From an uncultured Pseudogracilibacillus sp. (GTDB taxonomy: Bacteria > Bacillota > Bacilli > Bacillales > Amphibacillaceae): 31,205 bases of DNA. A model generated the notes under the pieces. It was not told the DNA's origin. It made no database searches and saw only the letters and a program-made list of their open reading frames with translations. The position numbers and the translations under genes were made by a program. The DNA lies in NCBI GenBank assembly GCA_937974845.1, contig CALJVC010000037.1:1-31205 (forward strand), in the 5' to 3' direction. Positions 29,770 through 31,205 of this stretch are shown one piece after another; the stretch's first letter is position 1, and every line of letters begins with the position of its first letter.

Positions 29770-30846
29770 TTAATTTTCGATTTTTTCAATCCAGTTGAAG
29801 GGATCTTCGATTTTCCCGTACTGGATACCGGTTAATGTGTCGTAGAGACGTTTGGCAATTTCTCCCGTTTCACCATTGTTGATGACATAGGATTTTCCTT
29901 TCCAATAGAGCTCACCGATTGGCGAAATAACCGCCGCCGTACCGGTACCGAAGGCTTCTTCGAGTTGTCCTTTTTCATGGGCTTCGGCTAACTCTTCCAT
30001 AGAAATACGTTTTTCTACAACAGGGACTCCCCAATGTTTCAGCATTTTAATGACGGAATCCCGGGTAATACCATGAAGAATACTTCCGGTTAAGGCTGGT
30101 GTTACGACTTCGCCATTAATCTTAAAGAAGACGTTCATACTGCCGACTTCTTCGATATATTTTTTCTCGACCCCATCGAGCCATAATACTTGGGAGAACC
30201 CTTGGGCTTCGACGACTTCTTGGGCTTTTAAGCTCGCAGCATAGTTACCGGCTGTTTTTGCTTCACCGGTTCCGCCAAGAACAGCCCGAACGTATTCATT
30301 TTCGACTGCAATTTTAACCGGGTTAATTCCTTCTTTATAGTAGGCTCCGACGGGAGATAAAATGATCATAAATCGATAGGTTTTAGACGGTGCAACGCCT
30401 AAGTTGGCATCCGTTGAAATGATGAAAGGTCGAATGTATAAGGATGTACCTTCTGCTTTCGGTACCCAGTCCTGCTCGATTTCAATTAATTTTTTTAAGG
30501 CAGTCAGGCAGAACTCCTCATCGATGGCAGGAATAACCATCCGTTCATTCGATTCATTCAATCTTTTAAAGTTGCTTTGGGGACGGAAGAGCTGAATGTC
30601 ACCCTCAGCTGTGCGGTAGGCTTTTAATCCTTCGAAAACAGTCTGTCCATAATGGAAAATCATTGAAGCCGGCTCCAGCGTAATTTCTTGATAAGGAACG
30701 ATGCGTGGATCATACCATCCCTTACCTTCCATGTAATCCATTACGAACATATGGTCAGTAAAAACCTTCCCAAAGATGAGCTCATCGTCCTTAGGCTTTT
30801 CTTTTGGTCTTGATGTTAACTCAACTTTGATTGTTTGTTCTTGCAT
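29770..30846 (-). CDS. ilvE: Branched-chain amino acid aminotransferase IlvE (class IV)
   Basis: PLP enzyme that interconverts leucine, isoleucine and valine with their 2-keto acids. 358 aa, the longer BCAT group II type common in Gram-positives. Blocks: IFHYGQTVFEGLKAYR (63-78), PLP lysine in GGTGEAKTAGNYAASL (Lys197), EVGSMNVFF, LTGSILHGITRDSV, and EAFGTGTAAVISPIGEL. ATG 30846 has AAGGAG eight bases upstream. It stands alone, convergent with the arg operon. A TATAAT lies about 50 bases upstream on the minus strand, but the -35 is poor. No CodY box is obvious. Confidence 0.95.
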   Translation of the reverse strand: MQEQTIKVELTSRPKEKPKDDELIFGKVFTDHMFVMDYMEGKGWYDPRIVPYQEITLEPASMIFHYGQTVFEGLKAYRTAEGDIQLFRPQSNFKRLNESNERMVIPAIDEEFCLTALKKLIEIEQDWVPKAEGTSLYIRPFIISTDANLGVAPSKTYRFMIILSPVGAYYKEGINPVKIAVENEYVRAVLGGTGEAKTAGNYAASLKAQEVVEAQGFSQVLWLDGVEKKYIEEVGSMNVFFKINGEVVTPALTGSILHGITRDSVIKMLKHWGVPVVEKRISMEELAEAHEKGQLEEAFGTGTAAVISPIGELYWKGKSYVINNGETGEIAKRLYDTLTGIQYGKIEDPFNWIEKIEN

Positions 30847-31205
30847 TTTTCTATCTCCTTCAATATATATAACTATTGTTTACGTTCTATTATACAGTAT
30901 AAAGTATATTTACGGTAAAAAAATACTGAATTCAATAAAGTTTCATATATTTTATAATTTTCTTTACTTTTTTAGTCTTTTTTATTTTTGTAAATTCCTA
31001 CGGGAAGGGGGGAGTCGCTGATATAGAGAATCTTTGGATAAGTATTTTTATTTAAGTGGCTTCGTTTTACTACAAAAAGAGATTATTTTCTAAGTGGTAT
31101 CGCACGATAGGGCGGTGCGCTGTTTGCAAAAGCTGCGTCTAGTGAGAGGTGTAGTGGAATTTTTCGAGAGTTGCGCGTGGCGGGGTCGCCGCGTCTCACT
31201 TGGAT
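30847..31205. other. Non-coding right end of the window
   Basis: 30847-31000 is very AT-rich and should contain the ilvE promoter. From about 31090 the composition changes sharply to GC-rich with several hairpins (described separately). Short open frames run into the right edge on both strands, for example about 40 codons on minus ending at 31083, but their Arg/Pro-rich sequence looks like non-coding GC-rich DNA. I see no supported gene. Confidence 0.5.
31096..31205. other. GC-rich multi-hairpin segment, possible structured RNA or dispersed repeat (cut by edge)
   Basis: Stems seen: CGCAC/GTGCG (31101-31105/31115-31119); GGCG/CGCC with an outer CGC/GCG (31179-31182/31187-31190 and 31174-31176/31191-31193); and AGTGAGA/TCTCACT (31141-31147/31194-31200). 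GTGGTATCGC near 31095 is faintly like the T-box core GTGGNACCGC, and GCGTCTCACTTGGAT near the end resembles some T-box terminator strands, but key bases differ. It could equally be a dispersed repeat. Confidence 0.35.

Noticed and set aside
30900..30985. CodY box upstream of ilvE
   Set aside because: AATTTTCTTTACTTT matches only the first half of AATTTTCWGAAAATT; too many mismatches to report.
30776..31021. 81-codon plus-strand frame antisense to the ilvE start and promoter
   Set aside because: Hydrophobic Tyr/Ile/Phe-rich translation from AT-rich DNA, with no ribosome binding site; it overlaps the ilvE start and upstream region.
31083..31205. About 40 codons open to the right edge on the minus strand, as the end of another gene
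   Set aside because: A second minus-strand frame is also open over most of the stretch, and the hairpins and Arg/Pro-rich translation suggest non-coding GC-rich DNA. The edge prevents a firm decision.

Overview
The window looks like a chromosomal stretch of a low-GC, aerobic Gram-positive bacterium (Bacillota, most likely Bacillales). Three things suggest this: strong AGGAGG-type ribosome binding sites with several TTG/GTG starts, a BioW-type biotin pathway and an argCJBD-carB-argF operon as in bacilli, and a heme O synthase that implies a heme-copper oxidase. I cannot name the genus. I see no phage, integrase, transposase or CRISPR array. Almost everything is metabolic, and most of the unexplained signal lies in the non-coding stretches and in a few divergent paralogues.

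Layout. (1) 1-5391, minus: an oligopeptide ABC importer transcribed oppD-F-B-C-A; oppA runs off the left edge. Its long leader (5392-5871) holds a promoter, an early terminator and a good CcpA cre match. (2) 5872-11483: biotin biosynthesis in two divergent arms, bioF/W/B plus a small membrane protein leftward and bioD-bioA rightward, around one BirA-type inverted repeat. BioW makes pimeloyl-CoA, then BioF, BioA, BioD and BioB complete biotin. (3) 11771-12649: ctaB. (4) 12795-15919, plus: a divergent PurC-like protein, a sensor-LytTR regulator and a succinyl-CoA:acetate-type CoA-transferase. (5) 15920-16257: a non-coding segment with a 191-bp element bounded by perfect 16-bp inverted repeats, then a terminator. 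(6) 16258-20805, minus: an asparaginase-family enzyme with an altered active-site motif, a HemL-like class III aminotransferase with an unusual structured 5' leader, and a translationally coupled hydrolase/RpiR-regulator pair. (7) 21147-29577, plus: argC-argJ-argB-argD-carB-argF behind an ArgR-box promoter, with carA missing. (8) 29770-30846, minus: ilvE. (9) The last ~120 bases are a GC-rich, multi-hairpin stretch of unknown nature.

The best candidates for something undescribed are the 191-bp inverted-repeat element after the CoA-transferase, the hairpin that starts at the transcription start of the HemL-like aminotransferase gene, and the purC-like/LytTR pair. All three rest on visual reading only. 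Folding, homology searches and comparative genomics would decide them.
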